DNA from: Candidatus Dadabacteria bacterium
Lineage (GTDB): Bacteria; Desulfobacterota_D; UBA1144; Nemesobacterales; UBA2774
Assembly (NCBI GenBank): GCA_030632765.1
Contig: DAOVUC010000161.1
Coordinates: 1-5,014 of the forward strand
Reading direction: 5' to 3'
Length of the DNA stretch: 5,014 nt
Positions within the stretch are counted from its first letter, which is position 1, and every line of letters starts with the position of its first letter. A program made the translations under genes and the position numbers. Below are positions 1 to 4,765 of the stretch, piece by piece. The notes under the pieces were generated by a model. It was not told the DNA's origin and searched no databases. It worked only from the letters and a program-made list of their open reading frames with translations.

Positions 1-391
1 GAGAGATTCCCGGAGGGCAGTCCATAAATAGATAGTCATACTCGTAATCAACTTCCTTACATATTTCTTTTAGACTTTTCTTTGAATTCTTAAGCGCGTC
101 TAGCGCAAGGTCCAAATTCCTGTAGGAGAGTTTTGAGGGAAGGAGATTAAGGTTGGGGAAATCTGTGCCCTTAATGTTTTTGTCTATATGTTTTCCGCCC
201 TTAATGAATTTGTTTGTGTTGAAGCTCTTTGACGCTCTGATACGAAAATAATAAGTAGAGGCCCCTTGGGGATCCAGGTCGCAGAGCAGTGTGCTGGCGC
301 CTTCACTCGCCGCAAGATAAGAGAGATTAACGGCCGCGGCAGTTTTCCCGACCCCTCCCTTCATGCTGTATATGGCGATTTTCTTGGACAT
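1..391 (-). CDS. ParA/MinD-family ATPase, N-terminal part (runs off left edge)
   Basis: Only the first 130 residues are present; the gene continues beyond base 1. The protein opens MSKKIAIYSMKGGVGKT, a deviant Walker A motif with the signature lysine K11 and the P-loop lysine K16. The A' motif LLCDLDPQG follows at residues 35-43, and Walker B YLFMDCPPG at 120-128 contains D124. These features define the ParA/Soj/MinD group of P-loop ATPases, which dimerise on ATP, often bind DNA or membrane without sequence specificity, and segregate plasmids, chromosomes or protein assemblies. The ATG lies 3 bases after the stop of the CHAD gene, with GGAG about 11 bases upstream, so the two are very likely co-transcribed. 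No ParB partner or parS site is visible, but the downstream side is outside the window. The ATPase family is secure; the cargo is not known, and polyphosphate granules are a guess from context. Confidence 0.93.
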   Translation of the reverse strand, partial: MSKKIAIYSMKGGVGKTAAAVNLSYLAASEGASTLLCDLDPQGASTYYFRIRASKSFNTNKFIKGGKHIDKNIKGTDFPNLNLLPSKLSYRNLDLALDALKNSKKSLKEICKEVDYEYDYLFMDCPPGIS

Positions 392-394
392 AAC

Positions 395-1954
395 TTACTG
401 ATCTCCGGCAAATAGTTTTGCGAAAAGTAAGGATGTTTCTTTGTCGCTGAACTCCTTAAAATTGCGCCCAAATTTTTTTCTTACCCCGATTTGCTTCTGG
501 TAGAGTACCGAAATAAGCCCCCCGATTGCAGCTTGAGTGTCGTTCTTCTCAAAATCATACCCGGTTTCAGAATTGTTAAGGAATTTATTGATGCTCTCCT
601 GCTGAACATAAAGGTCGTTAAAGTCTCCCAAATTATCCTGCAGTCTCTTTAGGTGTTTTATTATGATTGCCGTTTCTTTCTCTGCGAATAAAGAGGCGAA
701 GAATTCAAGAAGGTACCGCAATTTTTTGCACTCAATTCTAAGCATATGAAGCATAGGGGAGGGCGAGTCTCTTTTGATCTTGCTCCCCATTTTTATCACT
801 TTGGAATATTTTTTCCATATGTGCTTTTTCGCAACTTCTATAATGGGCAGCTCGCAATCCTGGGCCTCTTTGGGACTACCGCCCGGGCTCTCTAGAAATT
901 TTTCCCATTCGCTCAGTATTTCTTTATACGCGCCGGACTCAAGGAAGGCGGCGCACTCCTTGCAGGCCTTTTCTCTATCCCGAACCAGTGTCTCAAAGAG
1001 TGGATCAAGCCCCGGCCTTAGTCCCTCGGGAAGCATATCTTTATATGCGTCCTCGGTCAAAAGGTATACATCGAGATCACGGAGCAAATTAGTCGCTGTC
1101 CCTATCTTGGAGAACTCCTCTTTATATTTATTTGTAACATCTTGCGCAAACACATTATTAACCTGCGTTAGCGCCGAGCGGGTTCTCCTTACGGCAACCC
1201 TGAAATCGTGGAGAAACTCTGTGTCTATATCCTCTTTAATCCCAAATTCGTTAGCTCTTATTGTTCTAAGGAGGTTTCTTAAAACAACTTTCACAGCCTC
1301 AGCGGATTTCATGTCCGCTTTAAGATGCACATTAATTTTTGATGAGTAATCCAAAGGGTATTTCCCCTGATTTGGCCCGGTTGCTGAGAGAAAGTCCCCA
1401 TCGGAGCGCTTGAGTCCCAGGGTGTGCAGGTATTTCTTAAATTGATGGGCCTCTTGTTCATATCCTCTTACGGGTTTGATTTGCAAGATGGTGGCGGGGT
1501 TCTTATCCTGGGAGCTCAGCACCCTTAGATCCTTAACATATAGAAATAGGATGGTCTTCTTATCCTCATTTATTAGCCTGAGCGTTGTGATTGACCTTTC
1601 TATTATAGCTAGCGAAAGCAGAGCTCTGACATCAATGCGGGGTTTGAGTAGTTTCTTGATCTCGCACTTGGGAAAGTCCCACCAGAACTTAGGATTTGTT
1701 TTGCTTTGTCCTGCAAGTTGAGCTACGGTGTCTGTGTCATTAATATTCTTTAGGTAGTAAGAGCTACTCTCTTTAAGTAGTACGAGATTATGATTGTAAA
1801 GGCGACGGTCGAAAGTATCTAAAAATTCCTCTTTCTTTTTTCTTTGATGATCTAAAACAAGCGCGTGTTCACTTGTTAACTTCCGGAGCAGCTCACCCCG
1901 CTCAAGTGTGTCCGGCAAATTGTAAAATTCACTGTTGTCCAAAGGATCTGTCAT
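395..1954 (-). CDS. CHAD domain protein with degenerate N-terminal CYTH domain
   Basis: Predicted protein of 519 residues. CHAD is an alpha-helical domain with conserved histidines and basic residues that binds inorganic polyphosphate. Two CHAD signatures are visible: FLHDFRVAVRRTRSAL around residues 247-262 (H249, R252, R256, R257) and MLHMLRIECKKLRYLLEFF around 401-419 (H403, R406, K410, K411, R413). LQDNLGDFNDL at 438-448 is also typical. The domain spans about 217-505. Residues 10-210 look like a CYTH (triphosphate tunnel) fold, with DTFDRRLY at 46-53 and KPVRGYEQEA at 160-169. The N-terminal ExExK metal-binding signature is absent, so triphosphatase activity is unlikely. The gene lies just downstream of ppx and ends 3 bases before the ParA gene. 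A TTG at 1978 would add eight residues, but neither start has a good Shine-Dalgarno; the ATG is preferred. The likely role is a polyphosphate-binding or granule-associated protein. Confidence 0.9.
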   Translation of the reverse strand: MTDPLDNSEFYNLPDTLERGELLRKLTSEHALVLDHQRKKKEEFLDTFDRRLYNHNLVLLKESSSYYLKNINDTDTVAQLAGQSKTNPKFWWDFPKCEIKKLLKPRIDVRALLSLAIIERSITTLRLINEDKKTILFLYVKDLRVLSSQDKNPATILQIKPVRGYEQEAHQFKKYLHTLGLKRSDGDFLSATGPNQGKYPLDYSSKINVHLKADMKSAEAVKVVLRNLLRTIRANEFGIKEDIDTEFLHDFRVAVRRTRSALTQVNNVFAQDVTNKYKEEFSKIGTATNLLRDLDVYLLTEDAYKDMLPEGLRPGLDPLFETLVRDREKACKECAAFLESGAYKEILSEWEKFLESPGGSPKEAQDCELPIIEVAKKHIWKKYSKVIKMGSKIKRDSPSPMLHMLRIECKKLRYLLEFFASLFAEKETAIIIKHLKRLQDNLGDFNDLYVQQESINKFLNNSETGYDFEKNDTQAAIGGLISVLYQKQIGVRKKFGRNFKEFSDKETSLLFAKLFAGDQ

Positions 1955-2007
1955 TTTCTTGCTATATAAATAATCCAAGATTTAATGGGACATTCATAAA
2001 AGACATA

Positions 2008-2901
2008 TCATGCCTTAAGCCTCATTTCTTTTTGTCTTTCATAGAGCACGTGTATGATGCCGTCTGAGAGCCCGATGCTTGGAACGTAGAGCTCTTGAAT
2101 GTCCGTCCACTTTATTACCTTAAGGAATATTTTCGTTGCCGGAATAATTACATCCGCTCTATCTGGTCTAAGGTTAAGTTTTGAGATTCTGTCCTCAAAG
2201 CTGTACGAATTAACCTGGTCGTAGACCTTCTTAATATTTTTATAAGTTAAGGAGTCGCCTTCTTCTTTAAGGGACATCTTCAATATCTTGTTAATATTTC
2301 CGCCGGTACCGATCCCTTTAAGAGATGGGTATTCAGAGGTGCTTTCTTTTAACCAGTCTTTCATTCTCTGCCATTCTGTCTTTGGAACCTTCTCCGTGAG
2401 CAAACGCACCGTGCCGAGCTTAAACGAATGTGAATTAACTATTGCAGCCCCCGAGATTAGCGTAAGCTCGGTGCTTCCCCCGCCTACATCTATATAAAGG
2501 TAGTTGCCTTTTTTGCCGAGCTTCTCCGCTACATGGTTTGAGTAGATAATCTCAGCCTCGCGCTTGCCGTCAATTATCTCAAGGTCAATCCCCGATTCGG
2601 ATTTAATCGCATTTACAATTTCTCCCGAATTCTCAGCCTCTCTCATTGCCGCTGTAGCAATAGCCATATAGTCGAGCGGGCCGTAGGCCTCTATCAGATA
2701 TTTAAACGCTATCATGGTTTTCACGAGGCTGTCAGCTTTCTCATCGGAAACCTTGCGTTTTACAAAAACATCTTCTCCAAGTCTGATAGGCACGCGGAAT
2801 AGGGAGTCTTTCTTAAAGTACGTTTCATCTTTGTTCTCAAAGACTTGCGTAAACAGGAGCCTTACGGCGTTTGATCCGACGTCAATAGCTGCGAATTTCA
2901 A
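2008..2901 (-). CDS. ppx: Ppx/GppA-family exopolyphosphatase, short two-domain form
   Basis: Predicted protein of 297 residues with the actin-like (ASKHA) phosphatase fold of the Ppx/GppA family, which removes terminal phosphate from polyphosphate or converts pppGpp to ppGpp. The first phosphate loop is AAIDVGSNAVRLLF at residues 4-17. The second is YIDVGGGSTELTLISG at 136-151, and GIGTGGNINK at 197-205 is a further conserved glycine motif. E115 in DGKREAEIIY is the probable catalytic glutamate by position. FKLGTVRLLTE (160-170) and the C-terminal PSIGLSDGII (274-283) are also family hallmarks. It is the two-domain form, about 300 residues, and lacks the C-terminal helical/HD extension of E. 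coli PPX. The start is TTG with GGATGGA just upstream; an in-frame stop lies six codons before it, and the protein begins where the family normally does. It sits 70 bases after the upstream gene and about 50 before the CHAD gene, as an operon would. PPX versus GppA specificity cannot be decided. Confidence 0.93.
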   Translation of the reverse strand: MKFAAIDVGSNAVRLLFTQVFENKDETYFKKDSLFRVPIRLGEDVFVKRKVSDEKADSLVKTMIAFKYLIEAYGPLDYMAIATAAMREAENSGEIVNAIKSESGIDLEIIDGKREAEIIYSNHVAEKLGKKGNYLYIDVGGGSTELTLISGAAIVNSHSFKLGTVRLLTEKVPKTEWQRMKDWLKESTSEYPSLKGIGTGGNINKILKMSLKEEGDSLTYKNIKKVYDQVNSYSFEDRISKLNLRPDRADVIIPATKIFLKVIKWTDIQELYVPSIGLSDGIIHVLYERQKEMRLKA

Positions 2902-2971
2902 TTGTCCATCCAGTAGTTAGCTGTAACATAGGGGTCTTTAAATACTGACAGCACTAAATATAGCGTTAAAT

Positions 2972-3280
2972 TTATTTTACCTTACTCAAGTAAAAAAACA
3001 CCATCATGCGGGTGAATTTCTCATCGCAGAGCATAAGGTTGTCATTTGAAAGACTGTTTTTTATCACTTCAAGAGCGCCCTCTTTACTGACTGTGCTTAC
3101 GTTGTCCTTGTTTCTAACAAGTTTAAGCTCATCCTCTCCTTTAAAAAGTGAGCGGATTTTAATTGCGGCCTGCTGATACTGGATCGTGGAGCCGTCCCCC
3201 TGGAGGGACCATTCCATATTGTCCTTCTTCCAGATCTCGATCCTGAGCGTGCGGGGAGTGAGTGTGTTTTTAACGTTCAT
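2972..3280 (-). CDS. hypothetical protein, 102 residues, first gene of the polyphosphate cluster
   Basis: I do not recognise a family. The 102-residue product is charged and rich in lysine and glutamate, with no signal peptide or membrane segment. It contains IEIWKKDNMEWSLQGDG near residues 14-30, an AIKIRSLFKGEDELKLVRN stretch near 39-57, and an SKEGALEVIKNSLSNDNLML helix-like stretch near 65-84. The tail MMVFFYLSKVK is hydrophobic then basic. The ATG at 3280 is preceded by an imperfect AGGA (12 bases away) or GAG (2 bases away), so the ribosome site is weak. The codon choice and minus-strand orientation match the ppx gene that follows 70 bases later, which suggests a shared transcript. It begins directly beside the decayed insertion sequence, so its original promoter may have been displaced. 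That it is a real gene is likely from its position and the absence of a better reading; its function is unknown. Confidence 0.6.
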   Translation of the reverse strand: MNVKNTLTPRTLRIEIWKKDNMEWSLQGDGSTIQYQQAAIKIRSLFKGEDELKLVRNKDNVSTVSKEGALEVIKNSLSNDNLMLCDEKFTRMMVFFYLSKVK

Positions 3281-3294
3281 ATCTCTTTATAATC

Positions 3295-3399
3295 CTATTT
3301 GTTATTAAATAGTGTGTCCAGGAACATTTTCATCGGGAGCGCCATTCCCCTGTGACCCTCTTTGGTCCGGTGGGCGTCGTGTTTAGAATAGAGGAGTTC
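3295..3399 (-). pseudogene. C-terminal remnant of an IS481-like integrase-core transposase
   Basis: A 34-codon open stretch ends at a TAG at 3295-3297 and is cut off upstream by TAA at 3400-3402. It contains HRTKEGHRGMALPMKMFLDT. I align this with the conserved C-terminal pattern of IS481-like transposases, in which an R-T-x-x-G element is followed by G-x-x-P-M-x-x-F-L-D shortly after the last catalytic glutamate. No DDE catalytic residues are left. The alignment is from memory and short, so the family is tentative. Upstream on the same strand, 3414-3530 is a 38-codon stretch that could be a broken N-terminal part, but I cannot recognise it. The remnant suggests that most of the transposase has been deleted. 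Confidence 0.45.
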
Positions 3400-3584
3400 T
3401 TAACGTGGCGGTGCTAGAAGGTACGTTGGGTCAGGTGGGTAGAGACGCATGTTGGTGTCGCACCCTGTGTGTGGCATTGTCGAGCGTAGAGGGTCCACGC
3501 CGCGGTTATGGGTGTTCGTCGGTGTCTCATGTATGGCTTCTGGTCTCTTTCTACTGTCGGCTTATGTCCGCATGCTCGGACAGT
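3311..3584 (-). mobile_element. probable decayed, internally deleted insertion sequence
   Basis: This stretch has no intact gene and reads differently from its flanks (G/T-rich on the plus strand). It contains the transposase-like C-terminal remnant. Candidate ends face each other. Reading inward from the low end on the plus strand gives TGTCCAGGAACAT (from 3315). Reading inward from the high end on the minus strand gives TGTCCGAGCAT (from 3582). They share TGTCC, a G/A core and CAT with one or two gaps. No convincing target-site duplication was found. Boundaries are approximate. The element, if real, is only about 270 bases and cannot move on its own. Confidence 0.35.
3553..3584. repeat. two overlapping inverted repeats (alternative hairpins)
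   Basis: TGTCCG at 3565-3570 pairs perfectly with CGGACA at 3577-3582 around a six-base loop CATGCT. ACTGTC at 3553-3558 pairs with GACAGT at 3579-3584 around a longer loop. The two pairings share bases 3579-3582, so they exclude each other. There is no T-tract after either, so they are not obvious terminators. They lie at the presumed high end of the decayed insertion sequence and may be part of its terminal repeat. Confidence 0.4.
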
Positions 3585-3608
3585 TGGTTAACTTCGCCTG
3601 ATAATCAA

Positions 3609-3624
3609 TCTAGTGACGTCTAGA
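3609..3624. repeat. near-palindrome TCTAG-6-CTAGA
   Basis: TCTAG at 3609-3613 and CTAGA at 3620-3624 are perfect inverted repeats separated by TGACGT. The site begins six bases beyond the stop codon (3630-3632) of the collagen-like gene on the minus strand. It is too short and lacks a U-tract, so a terminator role is weak. Confidence 0.25.
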
Positions 3625-3795
3625 TGGTTTCACAGACACAACAAGTTAATCTCAAGAGCAAATGATTGAGTAGAGTTGCTTATGTTGATGCATACGCATG
3701 CCCAATTTGAACATCCCAGCGTCCCGGAGCAGTTAAACGGTCCGTTGGTTACAATCATGATTCTGCCTGCGCTCGAGTTCGGATCACAGTCACAG

Positions 3796-3802
3796 CCCCC
3801 CC
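3796..3802 (-). other. frameshift site 2: run of seven G on the coding strand
   Basis: Plus-strand C7 is G7 in the gene. As written the frame reads NTTGGL and then TGA at 3790-3792. With six G it reads TTGGCDCDPN and continues to 3630. Nine G would also restore the frame with an extra glycine (TGGGCDC). A homopolymer of this length is prone both to sequencing error and to slipped-strand mispairing. Confidence 0.7.
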
Positions 3803-3909
3803 GTGGTGTTCTTGGTTGGTGGGCAGGTGACGGTTTCGGCGCAAAATCCGTCGACTGGGATATCCACACACTCTTTGAACTCAAATATGCTCTCGGGTGT
3901 AACATCCGT

Positions 3910-4045
3910 TGGTTCACCTTGTTCGCCCTGTATGCCTTGCTGTCCTTGTGGACCCTGCGACCCCTGCGGTCCTGTTGCTCCCGCCGGTCCTACAGTGCCC
4001 CTCTGCTCCTTCATCTCCCATTTCCCCTTGGGGGCCCTGCGCTCC
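3910..4045 (-). repeat. collagen Gly-X-Y repeat, 15 triplets with one extra base
   Basis: On the minus strand the codons give GAQ GPQ GEM GDE GAE, then after the frame change GTV GPA GAT GPQ GSQ, then GPQ GQQ GIQ GEQ GEP. The tract is 136 bases, which is 45 codons plus one base. Glutamine and glutamate dominate the Y position, and there is no interruption of the period other than the extra base. Bacterial collagen-like tracts of this kind form trimeric triple helices. Confidence 0.85.
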
Positions 4046-4372
4046 AATCGTTATGCTTTCTTCATCGTTCTTCCTTGGTCCCGGCCCACTCGAGACTGCT
4101 AATGGATAGACTCCTTCTTGAAGGCCTATAGCCGGGAAGTCCACGACCAAGAGAGTAGAGATGTTGGTTGTAATATTGAGATTGCCATACACGCCTAGTG
4201 AAACAGTTGTGCGATCGGGTCCTATATCAAAATTCTCACCCATGATGGCCATTGTCTTATTATCATAATCTACGAATACTTCTAAAATGGTTACTTCTGG
4301 TTGAGCTGCAAATGCCTGGGTGGATATTACGAACAATAAAGCTAATGTACTACAAATGAATGATCTCATCAT
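3914..4372 (-). CDS. 5' reading frame of the collagen-like gene as it stands
   Basis: As written, translation from the ATG at 4372 gives 152 residues. It covers the signal peptide, the IPT/TIG-like domain and about five Gly-X-Y triplets (GAQ, GPQ, GEM, GDE, GAE). The reading then leaves the collagen frame at the G-run on the coding strand and runs through an arginine- and threonine-rich out-of-frame tail ending GRTR. This product would lack most of the triple-helix segment and the whole cysteine-rich tail, so it is probably not the functional form. The second frame continues the collagen repeats and ends at 3790; the third carries the rest of the tail and ends at 3630. Confidence 0.6.
   Translation of the reverse strand: MMRSFICSTLALLFVISTQAFAAQPEVTILEVFVDYDNKTMAIMGENFDIGPDRTTVSLGVYGNLNITTNISTLLVVDFPAIGLQEGVYPLAVSSGPGPRKNDEESITIGAQGPQGEMGDEGAEGHCRTGGSNRTAGVAGSTRTARHTGRTR
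3998..4001 (-). other. frameshift site 1: run of four G inside the collagen repeat
   Basis: Coding-strand context is GCAGAGGGGCACTG. As written it reads A-E-G-H-C. Dropping one G gives A-E-G-T-V and lets the Gly-X-Y period continue without a break for ten more triplets. The exact base is ambiguous within the run. Confidence 0.7.
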
Positions 4373-4376
4373 TTTG

Positions 4377-4382
4377 CCCTCC
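4377..4382 (-). promoter_or_regulatory. Shine-Dalgarno GGAGGG of the collagen-like gene
   Basis: GGAGGG on the minus strand ends four bases before the ATG at 4372. The site overlaps the upstream in-frame ATG at 4384-4382, so it rules that codon out as the main start and trims four residues (MEGK) from the longest reading. Confidence 0.8.
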
Positions 4383-4399
4383 ATTTAATCCTCAAAAAA

Positions 4400-4428
4400 A
4401 CTATATAGCTGGCTGTAATCTTAGTCAA
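4400..4428 (-). promoter_or_regulatory. sigma-70 type promoter for the collagen-like gene
   Basis: On the minus strand TTGACT (4428-4423) and TATAGT (4405-4400) are separated by exactly 17 bases. Each differs from consensus at one position. Transcription would start near 4393, giving a leader of about 20 bases that contains the GGAGGG ribosome site. This supports separate transcription of the gene from the methyltransferase upstream. Confidence 0.75.
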
Positions 4429-4452
4429 ATATCTTTATTAAATAAAAAGTTC

Positions 4453-4715
4453 GTATGAAATATTATAGCTCTATTTTACCGCTACGAAGGTAACTGTTTG
4501 AGAGATACTGAATAAAAGACATGTATATATTAGGGGAGCAGAACGGCTAAATCAGCCTGTTAACTCTCACTTGCCAATTTAACTCGCAAATTTACTGCTT
4601 TTCATGGAGAATGAATGTCACGGTCTGCCAGTGTTATTTCTGACATATCTATCTCCTTTGAAAAACATTGTTTATATAAAATATAATGCTTAAGCTTTAG
4701 TATGAAAACATTATA
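4453..4715 (-). repeat. imperfect direct repeat containing TATAAT
   Basis: On the minus strand TATAATATTTCATAC (4467-4453) and TATAATGTTTTCATAC (4715-4700) differ by one substitution and one added T. The copies are about 250 bases apart in AT-rich DNA. Each contains a perfect -10 hexamer, but neither has a recognisable -35 at 16-18 bases. They may be extended promoter elements or copies of an operator; chance in AT-rich DNA cannot be excluded. Confidence 0.3.
4602..4646 (-). CDS. 14-codon ORF with ideal ribosome binding site
   Basis: The peptide MSEITLADRDIHSP starts at the ATG at 4646 and stops at TGA 4604-4602. AAAGGAG (4659-4653) lies six bases upstream, a near-perfect Shine-Dalgarno. A weak promoter-like pair (TTTTCA, 17 bases, TATATT) precedes it. 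Past the TGA the same frame stays open for 13 more codons (KAVNLRVKLASES) before TAA. It might be a leader peptide or the broken start of a lost gene. I do not recognise it. Confidence 0.35.
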   Translation of the reverse strand: MSEITLADRDIHSP

Positions 4716-4765
4716 AAGAAGTTCGGGGAGTAAATCGAGTTGGATAATTAATGAAAGGCTAGAGT

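Larger units (their letters stand above)
3630..4372 (-). pseudogene. secreted collagen-like protein with IPT/TIG-like domain, two frameshifts
   Basis: Three minus-strand frames join into one protein of 246 residues if one G is removed from each of two G-runs. Residues 1-22 are a signal peptide (MMRSFICSTLALLF, cleavage near QAFA). Residues 24-108 form a beta-rich stretch with MAIMGENFDIGP and PAIGLQEGVYPLAVSSG, which resembles an IPT/TIG immunoglobulin-like fold. Residues 110-154 are fifteen Gly-X-Y collagen triplets. Residues 155-246 are a tail with ten cysteines, including TVTCPPTKNTTGGCDCD and CSNWACVCINIS. The start is the ATG at 4372, because GGAGGG ends four bases before it; the upstream ATG at 4384 overlaps that site. 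Its own promoter lies just upstream. The gene is probably a cell-surface or secreted structural or adhesive protein. Preservation of sense in all three segments argues for sequencing error, very recent mutation or phase variation over old decay. Confidence 0.75.
4373..4765. other. AT-rich intergenic region
   Basis: About 390 bases separate the methyltransferase stop from the collagen-like gene. They hold the sigma-70 promoter, the short ORF with its ribosome site and the TATAAT direct repeat. I see no tRNA, known riboswitch, CRISPR or clear rho-independent terminator here. Confidence 0.7.

Noticed and set aside
774..1349. Plus-strand ORF of 191 codons
   Set aside because: It is antisense to the CHAD gene, is serine- and leucine-rich as expected for a shadow frame, has no recognisable motif, and the minus-strand gene has clear domain signatures.
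1955..1978. TTG start adding eight residues to the CHAD protein
   Set aside because: No ribosome site in front of it, and the extra residues are not part of a recognisable domain; the ATG at 1954 is preferred, though not proven.
3405..3623. Plus-strand ORF of 72 codons starting at GTG
   Set aside because: Tryptophan-, cysteine- and serine-rich without a family match or ribosome site; it lies in the probable decayed insertion sequence.
3300..3625. Possible structured RNA because of GC-rich, non-coding appearance
   Set aside because: No match to rRNA, tRNA, RNase P, tmRNA or riboswitch cores that I can recognise, and a transposase remnant explains part of it better.
3630..3917. Independent 95-residue minus-strand protein beginning MNQRM
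   Set aside because: Its first half is out of frame with the collagen-like protein and carries no motif; only the part after the G7 run (GGCDCDPN onward) makes sense, as the tail of the collagen-like protein.
3676..4131. Plus-strand ORF of 151 codons over the collagen-like gene
   Set aside because: Its proline, cysteine and leucine runs are the reverse complement of the Gly-X-Y repeat; the minus strand carries signal peptide, promoter and ribosome site.
4604..4693. Plus-strand 29-codon ORF beginning MENECHGLPV
   Set aside because: No Shine-Dalgarno upstream, no match, and it is antisense to the short minus-strand ORF that has an ideal ribosome site.
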